Shown: positions 1 through 13,374 of the stretch, piece after piece | Position numbering within the stretch: the stretch's first letter is position 1 | Layout of the letters: each line of letters opens with the position of its first letter | Assembly (NCBI GenBank): GCA_013365365.1 | Contig: JABVXU010000376.1 | Coordinates: 1 to 53,242 of the forward strand | DNA from: Cruorifilaria tuberocauda | Taxonomy: Eukaryota > Nematoda > Chromadorea > Rhabditida > Onchocercidae | DNA: 53,242 bases | Direction of reading: 5' to 3' | Made by a program: the position numbers and the translations under genes | Notes under the pieces: generated by a model | The model's database searches: none | What the model saw: the letters and a program-made list of their open reading frames with translations, nothing else | What the model was told of the DNA's origin: nothing

Positions 1-49
1 GAGAGAGAGGGAGAGAGAGAGAGAGGGAGAGAGAGAGAGAGAGAGAGAA
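1..49. repeat. (GA)n microsatellite at the window edge
   Basis: Nearly pure GA dinucleotide tract with occasional GGG interruptions. It is probably cut by the window boundary. It lies in what should be the intron before the last exon of the posterior Hox gene. Confidence 0.95.
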
Positions 50-914
50 AAAGATTCATAAATTTCATTTCAATTAACTCTTTTTAATGCGTGCATTTTT
101 TTCTTTTTTTGAAATTTTTAAATTGACAGGAAATTAATTTTTTATCACAAAGGAAAGTTTTTTTTTCTATTTACGCAATGAATGATAACTGATAAAATCA
201 ATTCTTTCGCTTTTCTTTTTTTCCTTCTAATCAATTTCCCAAACATCCATCATCTTTTTACTATCACTTCTAATAATGATGAATCACTTTTGCAATTCGA
301 ACGTATCATCACAACTTTTCTGCTACTATCATTATTTGTACAGAAATGAAGCGGTCCTCTTTCTTACTTATTACTTACCTTCAAAGTTATCTTACTTATC
401 TTCAATGGTATAGAAATAATATAGCATATCATTTAATTTATACTTTCAGAAATGATTGTGTTGAAAAGAATTGAAAAAAAGTTTTACGTAATTTCTTTTT
501 AAATATTTTTAAAACAATAATAGTTATCTTAACTTTATAGTTATTCTAACTTTCGAAACAAATTATTTTGTTAGAAATCACTTAATGTTAACTCGATTTT
601 AAATACAACTAATCAATCATTTTTGTTATTGAAGAGTTATAACGTATTGCTAAATTTAATGATTGAATGCGAAAATGATTAAAGGAATTGTTTATTTAGT
701 CTGTTATCATTAGCTATTTGATTTATGTCAATAATTCGATGATCATATCATAAGTTATAAATATGAAGTAACTGATAAGTATACTAACGTTATCATGATT
801 ATTCCTTCTCAAGATTACATTTACATTGTTTTTTTTTTCATAATTATTGAACAATGATGAAAATTAATTTACAAAAATAACTTAAACGAAAACACGTTAC
901 GTTACGTATTTCAG
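50..914 (+). other. 3' part of an intron of the posterior Hox gene
   Basis: The homeobox exon at 915 starts in phase 2 behind a TTTCAG acceptor, so the preceding 900 bases must be intron unless an upstream exon hides in them. I looked for an exon encoding the first homeodomain residues and an acidic/hexapeptide region and found none. The stretch is AT-rich and contains several TGATAA/TTATCA motifs, for example near 185, 190, 773 and 791. Confidence 0.6.
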
Positions 915-1444
915 GTCGTACGTCATATAGTACGCCACAAGTTGTAGAATTGGAAAAAGAATTTCGTACCAATCGCTATTTGAATAAACAACGACGAAAT
1001 GAGCTTGCAACATTGTTAGCACTCACCGATCGACAAATTAAAATATGGTTCCAGAATAGACGGATGAAAGAGAAGAAACAACGACTGGCTACCGCACCAC
1101 CAAACAAAACTCTCAAAACCACTGCTACCACTATCACGACGACTATCGGTAGTAATAGTACACCAACAACTTCCGCTGCTACCATCCTTCCAATTCATAT
1201 GACAAACTTTAGTAGTGATTTAGGGAATAGTGGTGGTAGTAGTAGTAGTGATATATCATCGAAGGCTTTCTCACATAGTGTTAACGATGATTGTATCAGT
1301 GATAATGAAATCAAAAGTAATAATGGAAATGGTAGTACCAGCAATGATATGATGAAGAAGAAGGAGAATGAAGAGGACGGGAATGATAAGGTATCACTGG
1401 TTGATGATGAGGTAGCTAATGGAGCATCTTATACATCACTCTGA
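915..1444 (+). CDS. php-3: Posterior-class Hox protein, last exon (php-3/nob-1-like), 5' end outside the window
   Basis: Homeodomain transcription factor of the Abdominal-B/Hox9-13 type, expected to act in the nucleus in posterior and tail patterning. The exon opens after TTTCAG with two bases that complete homeodomain residue 4. Residues 4-60 then run to about base 1085. Helix 3 is [16 protein letters not shown], with W48, F49, N51 and R53 all present. KQRRNELA in helix 2 resembles the KQ(R/K)RxELA of posterior Hox proteins rather than the RRRIEIA of central ones. The tail of about 118 residues is low complexity: Thr/Ser-rich, then Ser/Gly/Asp-rich and acidic, ending at TGA 1442-1444. Start codon, hexapeptide and first homeobox residues lie to the left of the window. 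The homeodomain call is firm. The choice of php-3 over nob-1 or egl-5 is a judgement from helix 2 only. Confidence 0.85.
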
Positions 1445-1815
1445 AGTAATTTCAACTTCTTTACTGAATCACATTTTAACTTTAATCATTTCATTACTGT
1501 CTACTAAAACCGTCCGTACAATTAAGTTTTCCCATAGAATTCATCGATTAGCTTTTCTTGTTTACAAGTTAAAACTTTTTCTTTTTGAAATGTGTAGTTC
1601 AAGCATTGAATTATACGTTATGCTTTGTTTTTTTATTTGTATTACCTTGTTGTATATATAGGAATCTCAATATGTCGAGAGTTTAAACAAATTTCAGCAA
1701 AAGAAAGAGTAATCGTAATTTGTAGAAATCGGTGATTTTTAATTAATTAAGTACAATAATTATAATAGACTACAGTAAACTGTCACATAAACAATTGAAA
1801 TGATTTATTTGTAAA

Positions 1816-1821
1816 AATAAA
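1816..1821 (+). terminator. Candidate poly(A) signal of the posterior Hox gene
   Basis: Canonical AATAAA hexamer about 370 bases after the stop codon. It is a plausible 3' end, but in such AT-rich DNA the hexamer is expected by chance. Confidence 0.35.
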
Positions 1822-3435
1822 TTTGAAATCGATATGATCAATTTATTGATCTTCTGATTGTTTATTTTATTTTATTGCATATTTGCTAATTCTTCTAACA
1901 AATTTATCAAAGTTTGAATTTCCCTTAAATGTTCTACCTCCGTTTAATTTTTTTCTTTTGTTTAATTAAATAATTATAATCATTTCCCGTACAGTAGCAA
2001 ATAATAATTCACAAATAGTCATTTTCCTGAATGCTTTCCGCAATATTTCCGGAATTTTCTATGATACTATTGAACTAAGCTTATTATCCTATATAGAATG
2101 ATAAAAAGAATTGAAATTTACCATGCATGCTTCTATCAAATACTTTATCAATCATTCTTCCCATTATCACTAACTCTAAACTTTGGTAATTGTAAAGCAT
2201 TTGGTTAATTTAAATCTTTCAATTTTGATAATTTAAGATCCATACTTTCTTTCATTATTGATTGATTAATCTCAGTCTCTGATTTCATTCTGATAACTTA
2301 TCGAATACTATCTTCTTTTATCTTTTTTCTAGTCCTTTTCATCAAAATGCTCATAGATTTTGTTTCAGTTTCATCTGTTCAATTTTTGATGTGAAAAAAA
2401 TGTTATCATCTCAATAAATAACCGAAAGTTTTCTTTTGATTGAAGTAATACGCAAACAAAAATTATAATCCAATTGTAAAAAGGAAAATTAATTTTAAAT
2501 TGAAAGAAATCAAATACTGATATTTCTAGAATTTCATGGAAGAAATGGAAATTTGAATGAAAAATTATGATAGAATAAGTGATAAAAGATAATCATCTGA
2601 TAAAGTAAAATAATTTCAAATTAAATTAAATCTTTTCTAATTGGCGCAATTGACGGAATTAGCGGGAAATTACGTGTACTTATTTTGGTTTTTCTCAAAA
2701 AAGTATTATGAAATCAGCAGACAATTCTTTTTTCTTTAGCTAATCTTTGTTTAAGCAAAAAATTGGAGCAGAAAAAGAAAAATAAATCTCTCATCTATTT
2801 TTTTTTTGCTTTTGAAGTTTTGTTTCTTTGTTATTTTCATTTCCTTGGCTCATTTATTAAAGTTTTTTTTTTTGTTTTGCAAATTTCAAAAAGGATTATT
2901 TTTTAGGAGCCAAATGATTATTCCATCTGAATAACTATCATGCCTAGCCAATACTATCATTCCCAGGTTGCCATTTGTCAACTGCAAAAGAGCATAAATC
3001 GAAAATTGAAGCTCTAAAGAAATCGAGATGAATTTAAATTAGAAAAATGATCAAAGTTTAAACTGGAAGAGAAGTCGATCGTGTCTTCTCAAATTAATCA
3101 TTCCTTAATTTTAGTTTTCCTTGATGATAAAAGAAAGAATTGTTGCATTACAATAAAAATAACAAACAAAGTTTTTGATGTTGTGATATTATCCAAAGAA
3201 TATTTATTTCATCTTTTCCTTCCATTTCATTTTTTTTTACAGCTTAACTGATAAGTTTAAATTTATCAATGAATGAATTGAATATTATTATCAATTCGTT
3301 TGTTATATGTGTCGATCAACAAAATTTCGAACAATTCACTATACATTTTGCTCAAATTGCAAAGCTGTAAAACATGATTGCCACATGTGCTTTTTCTTTT
3401 TAATAAATATGTTTCGAAATATTTGACGTATGGAA

Positions 3436-3499
3436 AAGAAGAGAGGAAGAGAGAGGGAGAGGGAGAGAGAGAGAGAGAGAGAGAGGGAGGAAGAGAGAA
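3436..3499. repeat. GA-rich purine microsatellite
   Basis: Imperfect GAGAGA/GGGAGA tract of about 60 bases. Frames across it give only Glu/Arg/Gly or Ser/Leu repeats and are not coding. Confidence 0.9.
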
Positions 3500-4777
3500 A
3501 ATTTTTAAAAGTGTGATGAGTTATGGTCGAGTGGTTGAAGAGGCATTTTGGATGGATGGAAGTTTTGAGGAAGCTTAGAGCAATTGGTGCCTCATAAATC
3601 ATTGACTTAAGGCCTCTCTCTCTTCCTTTCCCCCCCGTAACTTTCCCGACAACCAAATGTTACTTTCCTTACTGAAAGTATCTTTTCAAATCAATGCAAA
3701 TCCCTCAACACTGACAGAATTTAGTGTTTAACGGATAATTTTACTAAATTATCACTTTGAATTAATTTAATTAAAAACAATTGAAAAGTTCATTTGTTAT
3801 TCTTTTAAAAACAACGACAAATTGTTTTTCGCATTTATTTACTGAGAAAATGAAGCAACAAAGCAGATTGATTAAAATCAATTTGAATTTTGCAATCATT
3901 AATTTAATTAAACTTTTTTCTAATATTTACTGTGAAACATTTTGTTTTTTCTTTTACAATGGAATTCTTTCAATGATACATACAATTATTCTTAGCAGTG
4001 ATTGGTTGATTTCAATCAAATTTAGGAAAATCAATTTGATTAAAATTTGATTAGAATTTATCGTCATGAAGTCAAGAGAAAAAAGTTACTGTATTGGAGG
4101 AACAAAAATTATATTTTCAGTTTGCTGAAATGTGTATTTACCTGTTGATAGTTGACAAAATCACTATAAAATTTACTATAAGCTCTGAATTTATCTTGAA
4201 ATTTTTTAAAATTTAATTAAACTTTTTCCCAAAGCATTTCCAGTGATCGTTTTATTTTGCAGCAAAAAAATTTGAATTATTTACTGTGCCAAATTAAATA
4301 AATAACAAAACTGATAAGTGTTATCAAAAGTACTTATAATCTTTTTTTTAGATTAATAGATATAATTTGAAATAATTTAATTTAAAAAGTATCAAAGAAT
4401 GGAAAGTAATGATTTACCGAATTCTTGAAACTGAAATTGATGAAGATGGATTTTAAATGCCAGAAAAAAGGACTGCTAATATATCACATTGGTGATTTGT
4501 TAAATAGCACTTAGTAATAATATGTTTCAAGTCGGAAATTTGAAAATAAACAGTTATGATTAGAATTTAATTGATAATGACAAGTTCATGATAATGACAG
4601 TTTTTGAATTATATTCCATAATAAATTAACAAAATGAAAATTATAATTTCATTATTAATTTTTAAAAATAATTAATTTTGACGAATTATTTATCAAAAAT
4701 TAGATAACAATCTTTTTTGTCATTGAATATTTTAAATTGCAACTTTCATTCATATTTAAAATTAAACGTTCTCGCTC

Positions 4778-4802
4778 ACGTCATGACATTCAAATGTGAC
4801 GT
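4778..4802. promoter_or_regulatory. CRE-like imperfect inverted repeat
   Basis: The two ends read ACGTC and GACGT, and the centre is ACATT-CA-AATGT. The arms pair over ten bases with a three-base bulge. Another ACGTC follows at about 4812. The half-sites fit bZIP (CREB/ATF-type) binding. Function is inferred from the motif only. Confidence 0.35.
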
Positions 4803-6056
4803 TTTCCGATCACGTCTATCCCCCCAATACATTATTTATTTTAAACTTTAAAAGAAAAATTTCATGCGAAAAAGAAACTTTTAATTATTTCATCGTAAGA
4901 GAAGAAAAGAAAAGTTTTGGTAAGTGATGTTATCTCAGAAACTGATACTGTACGGTGCAATATATCAATGAATGCTCACTGATATTATCTATCATTTAAG
5001 AAGGTTTCTTTTTTTATCATTACCTCTCTTACTCAGTGATAAAGAAAGAGGCGAAAAAATAATTGAAAAGATCATGTGATGAAAATTAAACTAATGTTTA
5101 CATGCAGTTAACCTTTTATCATTTATCATCATTCTCTTATCTTTTCCAACTTGTCTTTCATTCCATTCAAAAAAAAAAAAACAAAGTTTGAGAAAAAATG
5201 TTTTGGAAAAGAATTTAATTTAAATTTTTGAATATTAAATAAAATAATTGTAGAATTTTTATCGGCAATTACATTAACTATGCTTGTATTTCTTATCATA
5301 AAATTATCAGTGAAAAGCTCATCTAATGAAGCATAACAAACGAATGCATGTGGAAGCATATCGATTGATTAAATTTTCTTATCAGTGAATGGAAATGAAT
5401 TACATTTATTGAAAAGTATGCAATTTTCTGAAATAGCTTTAATATATGGTTGTGATAAAAATGATAAGATAATTAGCTTAAATTTTGTCGTAAATTAAAT
5501 TACCAAGCAAACCAAAGTAAGTGAATGTTCAGAGAAGGATTTATAAAATTGCTTAATAAAATTCCGTTTGGCTGATAATTGATAATTGATAATCCAGTGA
5601 TTGAAAAAGTTGAAAATTTCTCATGAAATTGGCAAAGTAAAATTTTATTCAACAAATCAATTTTCAATGCATGATATCCATCTGTCTCTTTTTTTAATCG
5701 ATAAGGTTGATTTAATATAAAAAGTTTAAGACTTATTTGAAATACAGTATTAAATTAATTTAAAAATGAATTAGCATTGGACCAATTTGATAGTTTAGTT
5801 TTATTTAATATATGAAAAATTCAGGAAAATTAATTGAAAAGACTAAATAACGAAAAAGTAAATTTTAGTTTACAATAAAATTATGATCATGAATTATTTG
5901 ATTTTTTGATACTTATTATAAAATAGCATTGGATTAGTTCATAAGGCTAACATTGGTTCTCAATAGGATTTATGCAAATTGCAGCTGGAAAGATTAGTGC
6001 TTGAATTAGTGATCTTAGCATTTAGCCGTAAAATCACTTGATCCTATGACACCACG

Positions 6057-6090
6057 GAGAGGGAGGGAGAGAGAGGGAGAGAGAGGGAGG
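6057..6090. repeat. GGGAGA/GA purine tract
   Basis: Short run of GAGGGAGGGAGA-type repeats in intergenic DNA. Confidence 0.9.
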
Positions 6091-6354
6091 TAAACCACTG
6101 ATATCAGACTTGTCAATCTTTATGAATCTTTACTATCTTGCAAATGAAAACAATTAAATCATCAAGGAATGGATAGCGGCATAGATCAAAAGTTATTTCC
6201 TCTGGGAAGAGTTAAATATTATTTGAGGCAGTAGCAATCACTCTAATCCAATTATGATTATCAGAAGGCGCCTGTGTGCTCTTATCACTTTTATCATCTC
6301 ACTTCTCTCTCAATCAATCCATTCATTCTCTTTCATTTCATTTCATTTCATTTA

Positions 6355-6370
6355 ATTTGCATATTTGCAT
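6355..6370 (+). promoter_or_regulatory. Two abutting POU octamer motifs
   Basis: Two perfect ATTTGCAT octamers lie head to tail without a gap at 6355-6362 and 6363-6370. A third is at 6435-6442. The octamer is the classic POU-domain binding site (UNC-86, CEH-6 and CEH-18 in nematodes). Binding is inferred from the motif. Confidence 0.4.
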
Positions 6371-8611
6371 GAAACATTTACTCCTTACAACTATTTACAT
6401 GTTGAATCTAGTAACAACGATCACTCACTCCTTCATTTGCATTTGAATAGTGTGAAATGATCGTTTTCACTGTGATCTCTCCCAATCAATTATACTAAAA
6501 TAAGATTAACTTAAATTAATTTCAAATGATAAATCAATCTTATCATTTCAATAAATGTTATCACTTTACAAATAACCTTTATAAATTCCTATCAAGATTT
6601 GTTTTTTTTGAGAGGAAGAAGAAAAAATTCTGTGTTTAATTTGATTTATAGATGATTTTCCATTAATTCACTCGATCGCTCAACTTTCTCCATCATTTCA
6701 TTTCCGATAACTTATCTCTCAATCTCTATGATTGTGTAAAGTAAGAGATTTCATAGATGATATTGGATTGGATAACAATCATTCATCACACATGGGATAA
6801 TCCGATAAGTACTTCCTTTTGGTATTTGTTTTATCCGATTAAAAGCTCCCATGTGTTATTGTTTTCATTCTCCTACTGTCTTCATTTAGTTTAATCTTAT
6901 CAAATATCAACCGGAAATTGAAATGGAAGTTAGTGTTTTACTACGATCAATTTTATGCTAACAATTAGCTTAATTAATCTACTATTTAAATTTTAAATGA
7001 AATTGAAATTTACCATGCATTCTTTTTTTGGCTTAAAATTATATGAAAAATATGAAATTAAGAAATACTAGAAAAATTTAAAAAAAAAAAAAAAACTTAT
7101 ATTAAGATATTAAAATATAGACTAGTGTATATCTTGGAAATTCCTTTTTGTTCATCGCTAAATATCTTCACGTTAGATAGACGTTACACGTATAAACGTA
7201 TGTGTACGTGCTTCTTCTAATTTGCTAGAGTATTGCTAATGCAGTTGAAATGTATGAATTTATCAGTATGTGAATTTAAAGTAAATTGGAAAAGAGAGTA
7301 AGCATAAGTAAATCAACGAAGGAAATCATTTTTATGAAAATAGGACTGAATTTATAATTTAAAATTCCTTCCGTTTTATTTTCATTATTAGTAAAATTAA
7401 TTTCATATAGTAATACTTCAAAAATAAAATCGATAAGTTTTTTTTTTTGCTTATTTTTAGTTTACTCATTGTTTATCAATTTATTAGTTTACTCATTACA
7501 ATAGTAATTTGGACAGAATTCATCTTTTCAATAATAATTTTAGAAAAGCTTTTTAATGATAGATTAGGATAATGAAATTAACTAAGTAAAGAGGAAAGTG
7601 ATAAGTTTATGATTTCAGTAATATCAGAAATAACCTTAATTATCATCCAAATTAATAATCAGTATTTTCCCTTCTCTTAATTTTCTCCGTTCTTAAGCTG
7701 TTTTCTGCCAATCCGTCATGAATGTTTTACTCAGATTTTAATCTAAATATCTCAGATTTATCCTCCCGCGGTATCTTTGTCGGTAAATTACTGCAAAGGG
7801 ATTACACACCTGCAATAATGAATGAAAATAGGTATTATTCTTTCTCAATAAATTGAAATAACCAATGATTTCTAATAGTTTAAATAATTTCCGATAGATG
7901 AATATTGGGCAGACGTAAATTTAATTTTTATATTTTACGGAAACTGAAAAAGCGCTCAAATTGTTTTTTTTTTGTTTTTTGTGAAACATTTCAATTTCAA
8001 AATCAGTCAAAGAGAGGAAGTTAGAGAAAGAAAAAGGGAAAAAAAAACGGAAAATAAAATTTTAGCACTTCCCGATAACACAGATCTGCAGATATGATAA
8101 TTTAAATCGGATATATCAACAGATAGCGTAACTTGCACTTTTTCAGAAAATTTCTATGTACTTAAATTGTTTGTTTGAATTTGTTTAAGCTAACATTTAA
8201 GTTAACTTTGTCAGCATAAACATTGGATCAAAGGTCTATTTATATTTTAAAATATCACTGATAAAGTAGAAAAGATAGATATCCACTGATACTTATAAAA
8301 AGAATAGTAAATATTAACAAAGTATTAAATATAAGTTTAATTGAATGAATAAAGTAAAATAAAAAAGCGAATTTGAAATTCAAATGAGTAGTAAATACGA
8401 AATGAAATGAAATTAACAACTTGGATTTTATATTATTTAAATTAAATCTAAATGAAACAAATATATTTTTATTGATTGCTGGTAGAAATGGCTTGGTTAG
8501 TTATAGTTTTATTTGGAACGATTATGAGCCGTAAATTCGGTCATCAATACATACACATTGTTGAAGAGTTTGATTTACAACACCAACTTGGTTAAGTTGA
8601 TAGCTATCCCT

Positions 8612-8624
8612 TGACCTTTGACCT
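8612..8624 (-). promoter_or_regulatory. Perfect DR1 nuclear-receptor element
   Basis: On the minus strand the site reads AGGTCA-A-AGGTCA, two consensus half-sites with one spacer base. This is the preferred element of HNF4/RXR-type receptors. A CCACATGG E-box-like palindrome and a GGTCA half-site follow within 12 bases, making a compact GC-richer patch in AT-rich surroundings. Function is inferred. Confidence 0.45.
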
Positions 8625-9278
8625 TTGCCACATGGTCACAGTATCAATGCGCCAAGTAGTAAATGCAGTTTTTATAGGAAAGCTATAGCTTTATTTCTTG
8701 AAATTCTCAAAAAACTAATCTAATAGGAATAGCAAGGATTTTAAATTATAACGGATTTTCGAGTAAGTTACGGTTGTTATACCTGGTGGTCAGTTCATAT
8801 TATTGTATGATCCTGTAAAAACTTCCCGTTCTGGAAAATTTCCACATCCGGACAATTTTCTTTTTTCCGGATTAGCAAACTTTACAATATTCTTTTCTTA
8901 CTGTTGTAACAATGGTAAAGGTTATTAAGAGAACAGTGAACTTTTTTTTTTGATTTAAAATTTTATCAAAATTTTTCTTTCAATCTTTTTTCATTTTTTA
9001 TACTTTTTCAAACTTATATCAGGAGTTGTAGTAAAAATTCTTGATTTTTTGTTAAAATCGTAAAGTGGTTAACTCTCAGTGCTATCGTACTTTAGCTATA
9101 TGATGTTGAATTTTCTTTCTCAAAAGGTCAAAGTTATACCGTAGTAGAACGAATAAGTGAATATGGAGTAAACAAGAAGAGTTGAAATTTTCAATAGAAT
9201 AGAGAGATGAAGATGAAGCTAATTATACTGTTGATCTAGCAATTATTAAAATAAATTTGAAATTGACGTAAAATAGAT

Positions 9279-9379
9279 CTTTCTAAGATGAGCTTAATGT
9301 TTTAGCTATTAGTGTGATCATTTAGGAGACCTTTCTAAGATGAGCTTAATGTTTTAGCTATTAGTGTGATCATTTAGGA
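9279..9379. repeat. 52-bp direct tandem duplication
   Basis: The block at 9279-9330 is repeated with no mismatch that I can see from 9331 to about 9378. Both copies start CTTTCTAAGATGAGC and include GTGTGATCATTTAGGA. Perfect identity indicates a recent duplication. No coding role is visible. Confidence 0.9.
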
Positions 9380-12300
9380 ATATGGAATAAAATGAAAAAG
9401 CTTACTCCAAAGTGATTCCAATCATTCATCTCTCATTGAAGGCTTTTCCCTTCCTTTTTTCATTCACTTTACACTATTAGGCCTTTTAGCTAATATATTC
9501 ATTACGATATATTTTTTAGTAATTAGAAAAATTTCATCTAACAGTAAATGCTCTGTAAAAAGTTTTTAAATTATACGTTACTTACAGTAAGTTTATTTTA
9601 ATTAATGTCATCAACCAGTGTTATAGCAATGTTTTACCTTGGAATTCAATGAAATGATTCAACCGGTTTCACTAATTCATCAATTGAAATGAAAAAAGGA
9701 AATAAATCTCCTTTGAAATTAGTCCATTACTTGTTTAAAATAGATTAGAAATTTAAAAGTTATTTTTAATGATATATTTTATCAATAACAACAAACAGTT
9801 GTAGAAGTTTATTGATTATTGATTATGCAAATTTTATGATTTAAAGTATAATTGGATGACAGTATGAGCTTTGTGAATTATTTAGATGACGAAAAGTTTT
9901 CAAAATTCAAAAATTTCTACTTAATAAATACAGTACCGCAGGAACTATCATTATTATTATTACTAATTATCATTAGTATTACTAAGTAAAAGTTATAATT
10001 GGTACTATCTTATATTATTGCATAAAGTAGTCAATGATAGTAAAAATTTTTCCTAACAATATTATCACTTAATGAATTAAAATTACTCATGCTTCAAAAC
10101 TTCTTATTAAAACGTTAAGTAATACTTTTTGTTAACTCCGAAAAATTAATACTTTCTCAAGAATTAACAGATAGTAATAGTTGTTGTTCTTGTTATGCAG
10201 TATTAGTGATATATTAGTAATCAGGAAATGTGATCAGTAATTGTATATACGTTTGTGAGGATAAGTTTTGACGGTAAATGAGTGACAGTTGCTGATAGTA
10301 ATACAGAAGAAAATATCGGCAAGAATTAAAATAGGTTAAAGGAACGATGGAAAACGGTAGAGAGGTAATCGGTACGATAAAGAATTTTGTAATCATCTGA
10401 TTGTCAAAATGTTGATTTTAACAAAATGAATCCTACCTATCACAATTATCATCCTTATCATTCATTTGATATACACCAACCATTCCTCCTCGTGTACTAG
10501 TAAAAGTAAAATGAAGGTAAAAGTTAATTAGATATTTACTTTACCTTTTTAATATTAAATAACAAATTAGCATCCATTTAAATATCGAGCATTTTCATTT
10601 TTTTTAATTTTTAAAAATTTAAATATTTACAACATGAAAATTTTTTATTGTATTATTCAAATTTACAACTTAACGAATTACACACATTTAATCAATTGGA
10701 ATAAAATTTTATTTAAATAAACATTGATAAATTTAATTAATATAATAGTTAAATTACTTTTTTTGATAGATATGACTATGGCTGAAATTTTGTTTATTCA
10801 GAAATTTGAAATTTGTAAAAATTTTAAATGAAGATTTTAAAAATGAAATTTTTTCGATAAATAATAGGCAGAATTTCGATAACTGATAAAATATTGACAA
10901 AATACCGACTTCAGCTTGCTTATCCTACTCAAAATGTGTTCAATAAAGATTTGAAATTAACTTATTAAGATGAAATTGTCAGCAAAGAGCTTTTTTTTTT
11001 CACTAAATACTTACAGGTATAATTAGTTATACTAAGTAATGACACACACTCAAATGATAACGAAGAAGTAAGAAAATTTATGGATGTAATCAATTGATTA
11101 CGATCACGTTGATCTGATGAAAATTTCTGACAGAATGAAGACATTTAAAGAGAAAAAGAAGTAGCTAACCATGTTCGATCGGTTTGATACTGGGCGGAAT
11201 CACTAAAGAATTACTGATTTTAACTGTACTAAATTAATCGACCCAAATAAACGGTTAGGCAAACATTTTGTGAAAAGTTCAACAAAAAAATAAAATGAAA
11301 TATCGTCATTTCGGAAATGTTTGATAATCGTTATAATACATTCATTTTATTACTTTCTAATGTTTACAAATTAAACTTTCAAAAGTATTTGTTATAAATA
11401 GCAGTGGGAAATATTAAATTAAATTGAATTAGTAAAGTTTTCATTTCAATTCATTAAACTTCTTCTAATTTCTAAATTTTCCTTATTAGCTAGTCATTTT
11501 ATTGAAAATTTTTTCTCTTTAAATTTCATCTAATTAATTATTTCCATATGTATAACTATCAAGTAAATTTTACATTTAAAAATATTGGAATAAAAATATT
11601 TGTACAATTTATTTATTTTAAAAAAAATTTATTTTTTTTTGTTCTTTTTCAAACTTTTTAAAAAAAAAAAAAGTTGGAAAAGTTTTTCTTTTTCACGAGG
11701 CAGAAGTATCACATGTTCAATGAAAGATAAGCAGATAAATCTATCAATTTGTTTATTGAAAAAATTTCCCAATCATTCCAATTCTATTCAATTCCAGGAT
11801 TTCATGAAGAGATTTCTCGCTGTTTCCTTTGGAACATATCATTTTAAAATTTAGGAAAAAAATTTTTTTTTATTTGATAAAAATTATTCATCTGTCATTC
11901 TTTCTACTATATGAATTTTTATGATTATTTGAATTTTGAAGTTCGCTTTTCTTCTTACCGCTTTCAAAGATAAAATTTTTAAATTGTAATTCGAAAAATA
12001 AAAAAAATTTTTGGAAAAATGAAGTTGGAAATCGAGTTCTTTCGTAAATTTTAACATTTCATCAAAATACAAAAATGAATTAAATTTTTGGAGAAAATAG
12101 ACAAAAAAAAGCAAGCAATTATTTTAGGTTGAATAAATTTTTGATACAAACGCTTCTTTGTTTTGTATCAAACATAAAGAAGTTTTGAAATTCAAAAAAA
12201 AAGAAGAAAATGAAATTTTTTTAAATATTTTTCATTTTTCTTTTAAATTGTTTTTTTTAACAAAAAAGATTGACATATGTCCGCAAATACAATAATAAAA

Positions 12301-13315
12301 GCTTAGCGAATGTTCGATGCTTTATCATTATTTCTTATCACTATTTATCATTATTTTATTATCATAATCAAGAAGTGATACGATATGTTCAATGATGATT
12401 TGATCAATGGAAAAAGAATTCATATTTTAGAATCTTTTAGAATTTTCCTATTTGGCTATTTGCTGAATGTTCAAATGTGACAAACATTTGAAAATTCCAA
12501 TTGAGTAAATCTATTTGAGCATAAGTTTGCTCCCAAAAATAGAAAATGAAGGAGAGAGAGAAAGAGATAGAATGAAATGGAAGAGGGAAATTCCAGCTCC
12601 TATATAGCTTGGATCTATTTTAGTGAGAAAATGTTTCGCTTTCAACTAAGCTTATTTGTCATTCCACTTCGAGCAATAAACAAGGAAATAAGAAGAGAGT
12701 AAAGTGAACGGAAGAATTCAGTGACCAATAACAAAATTCATACTTTCCGTCATTTTTAAATTGATAATTTAGAATTTCAAGTTAATTTTTTATTTACACA
12801 TTCGTTTTTTCCTATATATCGGTTTTAGCGGGAGTTATAAATAGTACTAATTCCTGTTTTCAATTTCCTGCATGATTTACTAATTAAATAGCAACATCTT
12901 AGCTATTGATAATATGGATGATATGGATACATTATGAGCCGCGAATACTTACTTATAACTTGTTACGAGTAAAGTATTTGCTGTAATTTATAGGTAAGAA
13001 GAAATAGAAATGAAAGAAATGATTATTCTGATAAAACTATCGTTTACAGTTATATGGCATACACAAATGCTTAATTTATAAACTTAAAACAAATTGAAAA
13101 TATTTTTTAAAATTGATAAGTAACAAAAAAAAGTTCTCTTAAGTAAAAATAAACAAAACAAGAAGAGAAGTTGGAATGAAAGCAAATTAGCCATGATGAA
13201 TAATTTCAAATCGTACTAAAAAGAAAAATGAATGCATAAGCGTAAAAATGGCGTAACGGAAGAAAATGCTATGCTTTTTTTTTGGATAGAAACTAGAGCT
13301 GATAGGATGATAATT

Positions 13316-13374
13316 TGTGTATGCATGTGTATGTATGTATGTATGTATGTGTACGTGTATGTGTATGTGTGTCT
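13316..13374. repeat. GTAT/GT tetranucleotide microsatellite
   Basis: Run of GTATGTATGTAT changing to GTGTATGTGTGT. It produces a Thr/Tyr/His frame on the minus strand that is not a gene. Confidence 0.9.

Noticed and set aside
976..1198. Antisense frames over the posterior Hox exon
   Set aside because: Shadows of the coding exon; the plus strand clearly encodes a homeodomain.
3339..3656. Open frames on both strands over the GA tract (Ser/Leu- and Glu/Arg-rich)
   Set aside because: Their length comes from the GA microsatellite; no domain and no splice-compatible partner exon.
8828..8850. Kappa-B-like palindrome GGAAAATTTCC
   Set aside because: A/T-rich palindromes are frequent here and C. 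elegans lacks a Rel-domain NF-kB; too weak to list as a site.
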